From contig JAJDAZ010000068.1 in assembly GCA_029261595.1 (NCBI GenBank), positions 124,001 through 188,000 of the forward strand: DNA of 64,000 bases, read 5' to 3'. The translations under genes were made by a program, and so were the position numbers. The notes beneath the pieces are model-generated. The model was not told the origin of the DNA. It saw nothing but the letters and a program-made list of their open reading frames with translations, and searched no databases. Source of the DNA: Nitrospinaceae bacterium (GTDB lineage Bacteria; Nitrospinota; Nitrospinia; Nitrospinales; VA-1). Shown piece after piece: positions 17,215-27,305 of the stretch; the stretch's first letter is position 1; every line of letters begins with the position of its first letter.

Positions 17215-20200
17215 CTATAATGCGGTTCTCAGCCAGGTGTCCAGCGTTTTACGATATGATTCCCGGACACTCTGAGTGATGCGGTCATAATCGCTTAAGA
17301 GCGCATCGGCCCGTTCATCGACTTCCCTCTGGTCATAGCCCAGCAACCGGGCGAGAGCCCCTTGGGACATTTTATCTTTTGGGAGATGACTGGAGGAGGG
17401 TTCCCTGACGATCCGCAACGAGCACTCAAGGTTTCTTAAGAACAAATAATTCTCCAACATTTGATCGGCATCCGCCTGATCCATCATTCCATACGCAGAA
17501 ACCACTTTTAAAACTTCCGGCATATTGGTGCAACGCAGTTTGGGGTTCTGATATCCATGCATCATCTGCAAAATCTGCAAAGTGAATTCAATATCTACCA
17601 GGCCGCCAAAACCAAGCTTGACGTTTTTGCCCTTTTTGGATTCGTGGGCCAGCTCCTTTTCCATGCGCTCCCTGAGCCGGGATATTTCGATCAAAGACCC
17701 ATATTCAAATTTTTTCTGGTAGGTGAATTCCTGCGCCACCTGCATAAATTTTTTCCCCAGTTCAGGATCACCCGCAACAAAACGGACCCTTGTCATCGCC
17801 TGGCGTTCCCAGATCCTGGCTCGGGTTTTAAAATATTCTTCATAGCCCTTGACTGAAAGCACCAGGTCCCCGCGACTCCCTTCGGGGCGAAGGTCGGTAT
17901 CCACCTTATAGGCATAGCCTGCGGGAGTCATTTCGGAGGTGAGTTCATATATCAATCGGGAAACTTTTACATAATGCGCGATCAATTCGGTTCTGGAAAG
18001 GGCCTCCTCGTTGGCGGGCTCAGCGTAAACAAAAATGATGTCCAGATCCGACCCGAAATTCAATTCCCGACCTCCCAGTTTGCCCAGACCAAAAATTGCA
18101 AAATCCCTGGGTAGAGGATGCAGTGACTTTTCACCCAGTTCCATAAAAGCCAGATCTGTCACGATCTGCAAATACAAATCCGCCAGCGTGGAAAGATCGG
18201 CCAGCGTTCCCATCAGGTCCGTCTCCTTGATGAGATAGCGAATGCCGATTCTAAGTTCCTCGCCATGCTTGAACCTGCGTAAGGCTATTTTTTTCGCGGG
18301 AAGACCCTTGCAGGTCTTCAGAATTCTTATCCACTCTTCCCTGATTTTTTCAGGTTGCTTGTAGCGGTAAATGGATTCTAAATCCAGAAAAATGTCTACC
18401 AGATCCGGTTGTTTTATCAATGTCTCAGAAAGCAGGTCACTGCTTCCAAACAGGATGAGCAAAAGCTCCAGAAGCTTGGCAGAGGAATTGAACAGACTCA
18501 GATAATTTTCCCGGGCGCCACTGGCTTCGGCAAATCTAACAAGATTATCAATCGCCCTATCGGGCATGGGAAGTTTAGCGCAGAGTTCAAGAATGTCTGG
18601 AAGGACCGAATAAAAATCTTGAATACTTTTTTCCGTGGGATGAGAAAATTGAGGCCCATCTCGTAACAGAGTCAAGAAACGGGCCACACGTTTTATGTCG
18701 GTAAACCCACTTTCGCTCAAATGCTCCATCGAAAGCAGGCCTTCCTTTAAAGACCGGCGTTCAAATTCCCTGGAAGCTATTTGCGCCGTTTCCTGCCGGG
18801 CTTCCTCAGTGAACAAATTAGCAAACATAGTTCCCACATATTTAGTGTGGCGGTCAAATTCACTCATTAACCGCTCTACCAACAGCTTGGGGCTATCCTC
18901 CTGCAACCGCATCTTGCGGGCTAGGACTGCCAGCTGAGTTTCATCATCCGGTAAAACGTGGGTCTGCAAACCAAAAGAAATCTGTACACGATTTTCCAAA
19001 TTGCGCAAAAAAATGTACGCATGTTTTAGATTTTCATAATCTTCCTGAGTCAAATATCCACACTCGCGCAATCTTTCCATGATCTTCAAGGTCGGAATCA
19101 CCCGCAAGCTCTTGTCTTTGCCTCCGAATATCAGCTGATACGCCTGAACAATGAATTCGACTTCCCGGATACCGCCAAAACCCAGTTTGATGTCCCCTCT
19201 GCCGGTTTTCTTATTTTTAATGCTGGCGTTGATTTTATTTTTCATCGCCTTGACTTCTTCAATGGCCGAGAAATCCAGACTGCGTCGGTATATGAATGGA
19301 GACAGGAGCGAAAAAAATTCTTCTCCCAGCGGAATGCTACCTGCGCATACGCGAGCCTTGATGAGGGCCTGTCGCTCCCAGGTCCGGCCCCAGGACTCGT
19401 AATACACCTCACAGCTTGCCAGGGAGTTGACGATCTCTCCACTTCGCCCTTCCGGGCGAAGATCTAAATCCACCCGGAACACGCTTCCGTCCGCGGTGAT
19501 TTCATGAATCGTTTTAGTGACCAACTGCGCGAGCTTGGTGAAATATTCATGATTGCTGATGCTTATTATGCTTTTGCGTCCGTTTTCGTCGGGCCGGGTT
19601 TCCCCTTTGCTTGAGGTATAAATATAGATAAGGTCGATGTCGGAACTGAAATTGAGTTCTCCCCCTCCCAGCTTACCCATTCCTAAAATGGTGAAATCCG
19701 ATTTCTTCCAGTTCCCTTCAGCATCCTGATAAAACGGCACGCCATACTTTTTACTACATACATTGTCCGCATATTCATAAGCTATTTGCAGGCACACATC
19801 CGCCAGGCTGGAAATGTCCGCCACCGTTTCCTGCATGTCCGCCTTGCCCAACAAATCGCGCAGACCAATGCGAATATATTCTCTTTTTTTAAATTGTCGC
19901 AAAAGCCCTGGGGTTTGGCCTGAGTTGTATTCGCCTTGCGACAATTCATGAAAATCCCTCGTGAGAGCGTCCAGCGAACGGGATTGGTTTAAAATGTCAG
20001 GATGTTTTAACCAGTCAAAATGGGCGGGTTCCTTGAGCAGAGTGTCTGTCAGAATTTGACTGCCGGAAAACAAAACGATCAAGGCTTCAAGAAGATCAGG
20101 GCTTTCTGCAAGGAAGGTGAATAAATAATTTTTATCGTTAATTTTTTCCGCGAATCGTTCCAAATTGGTCAGCGCAAGATGCGCATTATACGAGCGTGAA

Positions 20201-20394
20201 ATAAAATCGAACAACGCTGGAAAAAATCCTGGAATCAGATCTAAAAAATCATCCTGTCGGGATAAAGCAGAAAGGGTCTTCCAGGCCTTTTCCGCATCCT
20301 CAAATCCGCATTCTTTTAAGGCCTTTTCGCCTTCGGAATTTAGGGCCTGGCCTTTATATATCGATTGAAAAAATTCCGGTTGAATATTATTCAT
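17215..20394 (-). CDS. glnE: Bifunctional glutamine synthetase adenylyltransferase/adenylyl-removing enzyme
   Basis: The 1059-residue protein has two nucleotidyltransferase domains. The N-terminal one (adenylyl-removing) carries GMGKLGGGELNFSSDIDLI around 238-256, with metal-binding D252 and D254. The C-terminal one (adenylylating) carries GLGKLGGRELNFGSDLDII. Both active sites look complete. The enzyme attaches AMP to, or removes it from, a tyrosine on glutamine synthetase under control of PII and glutamine. It is somewhat longer than E. coli GlnE (946), within family range. glnA and glnB lie upstream on the same strand, separated by a PhzF-family gene. Confidence 0.95.
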   Translation of the reverse strand: MNNIQPEFFQSIYKGQALNSEGEKALKECGFEDAEKAWKTLSALSRQDDFLDLIPGFFPALFDFISRSYNAHLALTNLERFAEKINDKNYLFTFLAESPDLLEALIVLFSGSQILTDTLLKEPAHFDWLKHPDILNQSRSLDALTRDFHELSQGEYNSGQTPGLLRQFKKREYIRIGLRDLLGKADMQETVADISSLADVCLQIAYEYADNVCSKKYGVPFYQDAEGNWKKSDFTILGMGKLGGGELNFSSDIDLIYIYTSSKGETRPDENGRKSIISISNHEYFTKLAQLVTKTIHEITADGSVFRVDLDLRPEGRSGEIVNSLASCEVYYESWGRTWERQALIKARVCAGSIPLGEEFFSLLSPFIYRRSLDFSAIEEVKAMKNKINASIKNKKTGRGDIKLGFGGIREVEFIVQAYQLIFGGKDKSLRVIPTLKIMERLRECGYLTQEDYENLKHAYIFLRNLENRVQISFGLQTHVLPDDETQLAVLARKMRLQEDSPKLLVERLMSEFDRHTKYVGTMFANLFTEEARQETAQIASREFERRSLKEGLLSMEHLSESGFTDIKRVARFLTLLRDGPQFSHPTEKSIQDFYSVLPDILELCAKLPMPDRAIDNLVRFAEASGARENYLSLFNSSAKLLELLLILFGSSDLLSETLIKQPDLVDIFLDLESIYRYKQPEKIREEWIRILKTCKGLPAKKIALRRFKHGEELRIGIRYLIKETDLMGTLADLSTLADLYLQIVTDLAFMELGEKSLHPLPRDFAIFGLGKLGGRELNFGSDLDIIFVYAEPANEEALSRTELIAHYVKVSRLIYELTSEMTPAGYAYKVDTDLRPEGSRGDLVLSVKGYEEYFKTRARIWERQAMTRVRFVAGDPELGKKFMQVAQEFTYQKKFEYGSLIEISRLRERMEKELAHESKKGKNVKLGFGGLVDIEFTLQILQMMHGYQNPKLRCTNMPEVLKVVSAYGMMDQADADQMLENYLFLRNLECSLRIVREPSSSHLPKDKMSQGALARLLGYDQREVDERADALLSDYDRITQSVRESYRKTLDTWLRTAL

Positions 20395-20457
20395 GGAGAA
20401 AACTATAAAAGGAAATTTATTGAACGCAATGAAACGAAAGGAGTAAATTATTCTGCT

Positions 20458-21246
20458 TCAGACCAACTGTCCCCGAAAGACAGTCACCGCCTGCCCACCA
20501 AGCAGAACCCGGTCATCCTTTAATGCCACCTTGACAAAACCTCCGCGGGAGGACGCCTGATAACCCAGCATTTCCTGTTTGTTCATCCGGGTCGCCCAAA
20601 ATGGCCCTAAACTACAATGGGCCGACCCGGTCACCGGGTCTTCATCGATCCCCGCCCCCGGCCCAAAAAATCGGGAAACAAAATCGTATTTTGGTGAATC
20701 TGCCCGGCTGGTCACAATGACTCCCCGAATCGGAAAGGCTTTGAGCGCTTGTAAATCCGGTTTGAGGTCGGCAATCATTTTTTCCGTTTCCACTTCAACA
20801 AGATAGTCCGTCCCGTCCCAGCCAGTGAATTTTCCTTCCACACCCAACGCCGTCAAAAGACCTTCAGGAGACGGAATGGGTTCCACGGAATTTGCGGGAA
20901 AATCCAATTCAATCCATTCGCCCTTAAGGGCCGCCGTTAGCATTCCGCTTCTCGTGTTGAAGCGAGCGAATTGGTTCGCTGGCAAAACTTTTTCTTGCCA
21001 CAGGGTGTGAGCGCTGGCCAAAGTCGCGTGCCCGCAAAGATCGACCTCTGTGGTCGGGGTGAACCAGCGCAGTTCAAATGCGTCGGCGTTTGGAACCAGA
21101 AAAGCGGTTTCAGAGAGATTCATTTCACGGGCGACATTTTGCATCCATTTCTCGTCAGCAGATTCTTCTAAAAGACAGACCGCGGCAGGATTCCCCTTGA
21201 AAGGTTCTGCTGTGAAAGCGTCTACCTGAAATATTTTTATGCCCAT
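20458..21246 (-). CDS. PhzF-family isomerase/epimerase-like protein
   Basis: The 262-residue product has the PhzF hot-dog-like two-domain layout: an opening GIKIFQVDAF, FKGNPAAVCLLE with the usual GNPA motif (about 17-20), a catalytic-type glutamate in LSETAFL, and CGHATLASAH and DPVTGSAHC motifs. The family includes PhzF isomerase and many proteins of unknown substrate. The start at 21246 avoids the 5' extension that would run into glnA. It lies between the glnA terminator and glnE (63 bases before it), so it may share a transcript with glnE. No phenazine genes are present, so phenazine synthesis is not implied. Confidence 0.85.
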   Translation of the reverse strand: MGIKIFQVDAFTAEPFKGNPAAVCLLEESADEKWMQNVAREMNLSETAFLVPNADAFELRWFTPTTEVDLCGHATLASAHTLWQEKVLPANQFARFNTRSGMLTAALKGEWIELDFPANSVEPIPSPEGLLTALGVEGKFTGWDGTDYLVEVETEKMIADLKPDLQALKAFPIRGVIVTSRADSPKYDFVSRFFGPGAGIDEDPVTGSAHCSLGPFWATRMNKQEMLGYQASSRGGFVKVALKDDRVLLGGQAVTVFRGQLV

Positions 21247-21294
21247 TATTTTTGCCCGATCAAAGGTCCGCATCAAAATTATTGCAAAAGAAAA

Positions 21295-21319
21295 GCCCCC
21301 TGGGAATACCCAAGGGGCC
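21295..21319 (-). terminator. Rho-independent terminator of glnA
   Basis: Read on the minus strand, GCCCCTTGGG-TATT-CCCAGGGGGC forms a 10-bp stem with one G-T pair, followed at once by TTTTCTTTT. It lies about 37 bases after the glnA stop and before the PhzF-family start, so glnA is separated from glnE at the transcript level. Confidence 0.88.
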
Positions 21320-21355
21320 ATCAAAATATTTACAAAACCCAAATAAGGGACATCC

Positions 21356-22768
21356 TCAAGCGTCGTAATACATATGGAATTCCAAAGGATGCGGACGCAG
21401 TCTGAGAGGAGCGATTTCATTTTCTCGTTTGTAATCGATCCACTGATCGATGACATCCTGAGTGAAAACGTCACCCTTTAATAGAAAATCATGATCTTCT
21501 TCCAAAGCGCTCAACGCGTCATCCAGGGAATGGGGAAGCGTGGGGATATTTGCGAGCTCTTCAGGACCCAAGGCGTAGATATCTTTATCCAGTGGTTCGC
21601 CGGGATCGATTTTATTTTCAATGCCGTCCAAACCCGCCATGAGCATAACCGCAAAAGTCAGATAGCCGTTGCAGGTAGGGTCCGGGTAACGAACTTCCAC
21701 ACGCTTGGCTTTCGGGCTTGGAGAATACATCGGAATACGACAAGAGGCGCTCCGGTTCCGGCTCGAATAAGCCAGATTTACCGGCGCTTCAAACCCCGGC
21801 ACCAGTCGCTTGTAGGAATTGGTGGTCGGCGCGGCAAAAGCGCAAATGGCGCGTGAATGTTTCAGAATGCCGCCGATATAGTTCAGTCCGATCTCACTGA
21901 AACCGGCATAACCATTGCCCGCGAAAAGAGGTTTGCCGTCTTTCCATACGCTCTGATGAACGTGCATTCCGGTTCCGTTATCACCATACAATGGCTTGGG
22001 CATGAAGGTCGCCGTTTTGCCGTGTCTCTTCGCCACGTTTTTGACAATGTATTTATACCATTGCAGGTTGTCCGCGCACTTGACCAGAGAGGAAAACCGC
22101 ATGGCTATTTCGTTCTGTCCGCCAGTAGCAACTTCATGATGGTGGCACTCCATACCGATCCCTATTTGTTCCATCAACAGCATCATTTCAGAGCGTATAT
22201 CCTGAAAGCTGTCAGCGGGAGAAACCGGAAAATACCCTTCTTTGTGGCGAGGTTTGTGGCCCAGGTTGGGGCCTTCATCCCGACCGGTATTCCAGCTGCC
22301 CTCTACGGAATCCACATGGTAAAACGATTGATTCGAACTCAGGTCATATTGAACATCGTCGAATATAAAAAATTCCGCTTCGGGACCAAAATAAGCCGTG
22401 TCGCCAATACCTGTGGACTGGAGATACGCCTCGGCCTTTTGGGCAATGTTTCTGGGATCGCGGGTGTATTTTTCCTTGGTGATCGGGTCAACGATGTTGC
22501 AAAGCATGCTTACGGTCGGAATTTCCATGAACGGGTCCATGACCGCTGTCGCAGAGTCAGGAATGACCAGCATGTCACTGGCATTGATCGCCTGCCACCC
22601 ACGAACACTGGAACCGTCAAAACCCAGGCCCTCTTCAAACAGGTGCTCTTCCAATTCGCTCATGGGAACGGAAAAATGCTGCCAGGTACCCAAAAGGTCC
22701 ATAAATTTCATATCTACAATGCGAGCATTGTTTTTCTTCGCTAAATCAACCGCTTCTTTTGGGGTCAC
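21356..22768 (-). CDS. glnA: Glutamine synthetase type I
   Basis: The 470-residue enzyme makes glutamine from glutamate, ammonia and ATP. It shows the [10 protein letters not shown] opening, [13 protein letters not shown]-site motif and NRSASCRIP segment. The tyrosine targeted by GlnE is present in [11 protein letters not shown], equivalent to Tyr397 of the E. coli enzyme, so this is the adenylylated GSI-beta type, consistent with the nearby glnE. The start is GTG at 22768 with a GGAG box about eight bases upstream. It follows glnB by 172 bases and ends at a strong terminator. Confidence 0.97.
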   Translation of the reverse strand: MTPKEAVDLAKKNNARIVDMKFMDLLGTWQHFSVPMSELEEHLFEEGLGFDGSSVRGWQAINASDMLVIPDSATAVMDPFMEIPTVSMLCNIVDPITKEKYTRDPRNIAQKAEAYLQSTGIGDTAYFGPEAEFFIFDDVQYDLSSNQSFYHVDSVEGSWNTGRDEGPNLGHKPRHKEGYFPVSPADSFQDIRSEMMLLMEQIGIGMECHHHEVATGGQNEIAMRFSSLVKCADNLQWYKYIVKNVAKRHGKTATFMPKPLYGDNGTGMHVHQSVWKDGKPLFAGNGYAGFSEIGLNYIGGILKHSRAICAFAAPTTNSYKRLVPGFEAPVNLAYSSRNRSASCRIPMYSPSPKAKRVEVRYPDPTCNGYLTFAVMLMAGLDGIENKIDPGEPLDKDIYALGPEELANIPTLPHSLDDALSALEEDHDFLLKGDVFTQDVIDQWIDYKRENEIAPLRLRPHPLEFHMYYDA

Positions 22769-22899
22769 TGCGCTCTCCTTTCCCAGGTTATTTATAACTG
22801 GATTATCCGTTGGTTATGTATATATAAATTCTTATAATATTCCGCCCGATGAGGCGTTCATTAAAACCGGATCATATTTTCAATGTTTGATTAAGACAA

Positions 22900-22940
22900 G
22901 GAAAATACCGTATTTTTCCTGAAACGGCAAGCTCTGCTTG
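22900..22940 (-). terminator. Tandem small hairpins after glnB
   Basis: On the minus strand CAAGC-AGA-GCTTG (22928-22940) begins at the glnB stop and is followed by an inverted repeat GGAAAAATA/TATTTTCC (22900-22919). Together they could act as a weak terminator or attenuator between glnB and glnA. There is no long uninterrupted T run, so read-through into glnA is likely. Confidence 0.35.
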
Positions 22941-23282
<342 letters not shown>

Positions 23283-23493
23283 TTAATTCCCCTTTTTCAT
23301 GACTCCCGTGATTCGAATACTGGGTCCTGGTCTGACAAACCCCGCCTTTTTAAAATGAGTTGAACAAATAAAAAGACCCCGGGGGGAACCACTCAGGTTT
23401 AACTCATTGCCCCCGACACCCACGCCGACTCTTTACCTCAAAATCTGTTACAGGCGTTGGATCAAAATACACCTTTTCCTTTATTGGCTTATC

Positions 23494-23509
23494 TTCAATA
23501 ATCATGCCA
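23494..23509 (-). promoter_or_regulatory. Near-consensus sigma-54 site upstream of glnB
   Basis: On the minus strand TGGCATGATTATTGAA matches the -24/-12 consensus except that the -12 element is TTGA instead of TTGC. Since the -12 C is usually important, the site may be weak or inactive. It would give a leader of about 200 bases before glnB, containing the inverted repeat. Confidence 0.35.
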
Positions 23510-23640
23510 ATGCAAGAAAACCACCTCGTCAGAGGAAATCTCTAACCAATTAATTTCTAAAGGGTTTAAAAACAGATTGAACTATACCTCATTGAGTGAA
23601 TAATTTCAATTGCTAGAATTGCCTGCTTTTTAGTCAGCGG

Positions 23641-23672
23641 AAGCCAAAAATGATAAAAAATGTGGCTTTTTT
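23641..23672. terminator. Weak hairpin after the acyltransferase gene
   Basis: AAGCCA (23641-23646) pairs with TGGCTT (23663-23668), followed on the plus strand by a run of six T. On the minus strand, in the direction of the acyltransferase gene ending at 23682, the stem is extended by CCGC/CGC but lacks a T run. It may be a weak terminator for the envelope operon. Confidence 0.35.
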
Positions 23673-23681
23673 GCGGAGGGG

Positions 23682-24320
23682 CTATTCGCTTTCCAAGGTC
23701 AGCTGATTCAGAGTTTTTTCCAGTTCCGTCTGTTTTTGCTGGAGAAAACCTTCATCTATATGGCGAGGTATCGGTATGGGGTCACCCGAATTAACAGTGC
23801 ATCGGGTGAAAGGAACGGGGAGAACAAATCGATCCCAACTATTAAAAATCCATTTACGTTTTGCATCAAAGGAAAGCGGGATCACCGGCGCTCCAGTCAT
23901 CGCGGCAATTTGCAGAAGCCCCGGCTGAACTTTACAGCGCGGGCCCCGTGAGCCATCCGCAATGATGACTATCCGCCCCTCACGCCTCAACACCTTTATA
24001 AGGGACCGGGCTGAGGGCACCGCTTTTTTGAAAGAAGACCCACGGATGACGGAATATCCCATCAATTGTCCCAGGCGAGCTAGAATGTCCCCATCCTGAC
24101 TGGGACTGATCAATAAAAATAAATCGGTTAATTTGCGGTAGTGGTATAAAAGGTAGAAGATCCGCCCGTGCCACAGGGTCAGAATATACTTTCCTGAAAG
24201 TTCCCGGATATATTTTTCCGCATCGGAGTTTTTGCTGTCAGAACGCAGAGTGAGACACCATAGCCTGAAAATACCAAACAGCAGATAGGGGATAAGATAA
24301 TTATTGAGAAACTTCTTCAT
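23682..24320 (-). CDS. DUF374-type lysophospholipid acyltransferase-like protein
   Basis: From the ATG at 24320 the product has 212 residues. It has an N-terminal hydrophobic segment and the DUF374 landmarks: LTLWHGRIFYLLY (the WHGR motif replaces the HxxxxD of standard acyltransferases), SPSQDGDILA, RGSSFKKA and ADGSRGPRCKVQPG. The family is related to LPLAT acyltransferases and is often found near lipid A genes, where a role in acylating LPS precursors is inferred. The start overlaps the end of lpxB by 20 bases; a start at 24365 would overlap by 65. It is last in the envelope operon. Confidence 0.82.
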   Translation of the reverse strand: MKKFLNNYLIPYLLFGIFRLWCLTLRSDSKNSDAEKYIRELSGKYILTLWHGRIFYLLYHYRKLTDLFLLISPSQDGDILARLGQLMGYSVIRGSSFKKAVPSARSLIKVLRREGRIVIIADGSRGPRCKVQPGLLQIAAMTGAPVIPLSFDAKRKWIFNSWDRFVLPVPFTRCTVNSGDPIPIPRHIDEGFLQQKQTELEKTLNQLTLESE

Positions 24321-25473
24321 TTCCAGTTTGCTCGTCGAGGTATTGACAAATGCTTTTGGCCACACGGTTCATGACCCCGGGCTCACCCAGGGATTCGCGG
24401 ATCTTTGAGAGCCTGGTTCTCACCTGTTGCAACTGGTCCTGGTTTTTCAGATGAGTGATGGCTTCTCTGGCGATTTTATCAGGGGTCACCTCCCCCTGGA
24501 TCAATTCCGGAACCACCTTCTCGCCTGCTACGATATTGACCAGGCCGATCATTTCCGTGTCGATCAGGATGCGCGCCAGAAAATAGGTGAAGGCGTTGAG
24601 CTTATATACGATGACCATGGGACACCCCAAGATTCCCGCTTCCAGGGTGGCGGAACCGGAGGCGATGATCAAAAAATCACAGCAATTCATCACGTCATAG
24701 GTTTTGTCTGTAACCAAACGAATGTTCAGGGGGTTGCCCTTTAACTGTTCACGGATGCTTTCGGGATCAATCGTATTGGCAACGGGAAGAATGAACTGGC
24801 AGTCGCCCAGTTCTCTTTGTATTTTATCCGCCGCCGCCAGCATGATTTTTAAAAGCGATTGAATTTCATTTTTTCGACTGCCGGGAAGCAGGCCGATGAC
24901 TTTTTGGTCCGAATTCAAATCAAATTCTTTGAGAGCTTCCGCTTGAGTCATCTCTGGATGAACTTTGTCCGCAAACGGGTGGCCCAGAAACTGGGCGTCC
25001 ACTCCGGCGGACCGGTATAAATCTTCTTCAAAGGGCAGGACCACGAACATGCGATTGACCGTCCGGCGGATTTGTTTGATGCGCCCCATGCGCCAGGCCC
25101 AGATCTGCGGACTGATAAAATAAAAAACCGGGACGTTCGCCCGTTTGCACAATCGGGCCAATCGGAGATTCAAGGTCGGGTAATCGATGAGGATGACGGC
25201 ATCATATTTGCCCGAGGAAATTTCTCTGGAAAGGGTGCGGTAAACTTTATAAAAAAGCGGCAGTTCGCTTAGGATCTCAACGGCGCCGACGGCGCCCATG
25301 CGTTCGATATCGAAAAACGTCTCGACACCTTCTGAGCGCATATTTTTTCCGCCCACACCGAAAAACCGGCCTTCGGGCCGAAGAATTTTTAAGGCCTGAA
25401 CCAGATGACTTCCGTGCAGGTCTCCCGAAGCTTCGCCGGCCACGATGAGAATGCGCAAAGATATATTATTCAT
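24301..25473 (-). CDS. lpxB: Lipid-A-disaccharide synthase
   Basis: The 390-residue enzyme joins UDP-2,3-diacylglucosamine and lipid X to form the lipid A disaccharide at the inner membrane. It shows the family opening ILIVAGEASGDLHG (9-22), IDYPTLNLRLA, FYFISPQIWAWRMGRI, LPGSRKNEI and ASGSATLEAGILGCPMVIVYK. Length matches LpxB. It follows lpxI by 43 bases and overlaps the downstream acyltransferase gene. Confidence 0.95.
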   Translation of the reverse strand: MNNISLRILIVAGEASGDLHGSHLVQALKILRPEGRFFGVGGKNMRSEGVETFFDIERMGAVGAVEILSELPLFYKVYRTLSREISSGKYDAVILIDYPTLNLRLARLCKRANVPVFYFISPQIWAWRMGRIKQIRRTVNRMFVVLPFEEDLYRSAGVDAQFLGHPFADKVHPEMTQAEALKEFDLNSDQKVIGLLPGSRKNEIQSLLKIMLAAADKIQRELGDCQFILPVANTIDPESIREQLKGNPLNIRLVTDKTYDVMNCCDFLIIASGSATLEAGILGCPMVIVYKLNAFTYFLARILIDTEMIGLVNIVAGEKVVPELIQGEVTPDKIAREAITHLKNQDQLQQVRTRLSKIRESLGEPGVMNRVAKSICQYLDEQTGNEEVSQ

Positions 25474-25516
25474 TCAGTTCGATGGGAAATCAGGAAAACT
25501 TTGAGAGTGCGAAATA

Positions 25517-26332
25517 TCACACGCAAACCACGGACAAATCCGCCCGGTCCGCCATTCTCTCGACTTCCGGTTGGTTGGCCACCATCACCCGGTCCGCTTC
25601 CAGAGCCAGAACACTGGCCCCGCCCGCAATGAGTCCCTCTATGGTTTTGGGTCCTATCCCCGGACTGTCGAAGCGATAATCCTGCTCGGTCCGGCTGACC
25701 TTGACGACCACAGCTTTGCCCTTGACCAGAGCGCATCCGCGTTCAATGGCGCGGTCGGTGCCTTCGATCGCCTCGACCGCAATGACGGTCTTGTTATAAA
25801 CGACCACGGTTTGACCGATTTCCATATCGGCCATTTTTTTTGCGATCGGCAAACCAAACCGGATATCTTCCATTTGCTCTTTGGAAGGTTTGCGCCGGGA
25901 CAAGACCCCCGCTTCCGGAAAAATTTCCCTTAAGAATTCGCGTTGATCCAGCACCCGGAGTCCAAGCTTTCGCATTTCCTCAATCACGCCCAGCATGAGG
26001 GTTTTATCTTCCCGATCCTTCAGAGTTTTAAAAATTTTAAGGGTTTGCAAGTCAAACATCTGCGGACGGAAAATGACGCTCTTATCCACCTTTCCGAGAA
26101 TGAGAACATCTTCGATGTTCTCGTCTTTCAGGGTTTTAAATATTTTGGAGGTTTTTAAAACGCCTATGGAATAGGTTTTCTCGGAAAAGGGCGCCAGACG
26201 GGATTGGATATCATCGGTGAATCCGATGGATAACAGGCGGACGCCGTTCTTCGATGCCTTGTCCGCAAAGTAGATGGGGATATCGCCGGAACCTGCAACC
26301 AGACCGATCCGGGACAATGGTTTCTCGCTCAT
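25517..26332 (-). CDS. lpxI: UDP-2,3-diacylglucosamine pyrophosphatase LpxI
   Basis: The 271-residue protein (formerly DUF1009) cleaves UDP-2,3-diacylglucosamine to lipid X, replacing LpxH. Visible features are the opening IGLVAGSGDIPIYFADKA, the repeated KTSKIFKTLKDE/TLKIFKTLKDRE segments and the C-terminal GIGPKTIEGLIAGGASVLALEADRV motif. I place the start at ATG 26332 (MSEKPLSR), seven bases after the preceding gene's stop; the longer frame to 26698 would run through that gene. It is adjacent to lpxB, as in other genomes that use LpxI. Confidence 0.92.
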   Translation of the reverse strand: MSEKPLSRIGLVAGSGDIPIYFADKASKNGVRLLSIGFTDDIQSRLAPFSEKTYSIGVLKTSKIFKTLKDENIEDVLILGKVDKSVIFRPQMFDLQTLKIFKTLKDREDKTLMLGVIEEMRKLGLRVLDQREFLREIFPEAGVLSRRKPSKEQMEDIRFGLPIAKKMADMEIGQTVVVYNKTVIAVEAIEGTDRAIERGCALVKGKAVVVKVSRTEQDYRFDSPGIGPKTIEGLIAGGASVLALEADRVMVANQPEVERMADRADLSVVCV

Positions 26333-26339
26333 GCCCTTT

Positions 26340-27305
26340 TTATTTTCCCGACTGGTTGAACTTGTCGAGAATGTCCAGAGCAATCTCCAGGGAATAAAGC
26401 TCGTTATCGACAGCCACCTTGCGCGGACTGCCGTTTTTTGCGCAGTCGATGAAGTGCTGGAGTTCCAGCTTGAGGGGATTTTCCTTATGCACAAAAATGC
26501 GTTCCACGAGGGATTCCTGCTTGTACCTGAGCGACCCCTTGCGCAGTTGATGTTCGGAGGACGAATCGCGCTGGACGTAAATCTCCTGGTCGGTGTAGTC
26601 CAGAAGCACGTAAGAATCCTTTTGGGTGACAGCAAGGGTTCTTTCTTTGTTCTGGGAGACGCGGCTGGCAACGATGCTTGCGATGCACTTATTTTCAAAT
26701 TCCAGTTGCACCGTCACCAGATCGTCTTTTTTAGAAAATACGGACGCTCCCAATACGTGAGTCTCCACCACCCTGGATTTGATGAGGTTCAGGATAATAT
26801 CAATGTCATGGATCATGACGTCCAGCACCACCCCGTCATCCTTGATCCGCTCATTGAAGGAACTCATGCGCCTGCATTCCACATAAACCGGATCGACCAC
26901 GATTTTGTGAAGTTCCTGCACGGCACCATTGAACCGCTCGATATGACCGATGTGCAAAGTCAGGTTTTTTTTTGAAGCAATGTCAAACAGTTCTCTCGCC
27001 TGATCCAGATTGTCGGTACAGGGCTTTTCAAGTAAAACATGGGTCCCTGAACTAAGAAAATCTTTGCCGACAGAATAATGCAACGAGGTGGGAACCGCGA
27101 TGACAACCACATCCACCTCATTGTAAATATCCTGGTAATTGGAATAATAAGAGCAACCGAAGTTTTTGGCAATGCCGCGGGCCCGATCTTCATTGATATC
27201 GACCACGCCAACCAGGGAAACCTCGCTCATTTCAGACAAAACGCCGACATGATACTCCCCCATTTTACCCACACCGACAACGCCTGCTCTGATCTTTTCC
27301 GTCAT
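26340..27305 (-). CDS. Gfo/Idh/MocA-family sugar oxidoreductase in lipid A operon
   Basis: The 321-residue protein has an N-terminal Rossmann fold (GVVGVGKMGEYHV, 8-20), the EKP motif with its catalytic-type lysine (LLEKPCTDN, about 93) and a C-terminal Gfo/Idh domain with a DVMIHDIDII segment. It sits between lpxA and lpxI, sharing one base with the lpxA stop. In Acidithiobacillus and Leptospira, a Gfo/Idh enzyme (GnnA) next to lpxA oxidises UDP-GlcNAc at C3 so that GnnB can aminate it. The position is suggestive, but no GnnB-like aminotransferase is in the window, so the substrate is unproven. Confidence 0.85.
   Translation of the reverse strand: MTEKIRAGVVGVGKMGEYHVGVLSEMSEVSLVGVVDINEDRARGIAKNFGCSYYSNYQDIYNEVDVVVIAVPTSLHYSVGKDFLSSGTHVLLEKPCTDNLDQARELFDIASKKNLTLHIGHIERFNGAVQELHKIVVDPVYVECRRMSSFNERIKDDGVVLDVMIHDIDIILNLIKSRVVETHVLGASVFSKKDDLVTVQLEFENKCIASIVASRVSQNKERTLAVTQKDSYVLLDYTDQEIYVQRDSSSEHQLRKGSLRYKQESLVERIFVHKENPLKLELQHFIDCAKNGSPRKVAVDNELYSLEIALDILDKFNQSGK

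Noticed and set aside
21247-21474. Longer N-terminus of the PhzF-family gene
   Set aside because: It would cross the glnA terminator and overlap the end of glnA.
21857-22744. 295-codon plus-strand ORF
   Set aside because: Antisense shadow of glnA.
26333-26698. Longer N-terminus of lpxI
   Set aside because: It runs through the Gfo/Idh gene and lacks family similarity; the ATG at 26332 fits.
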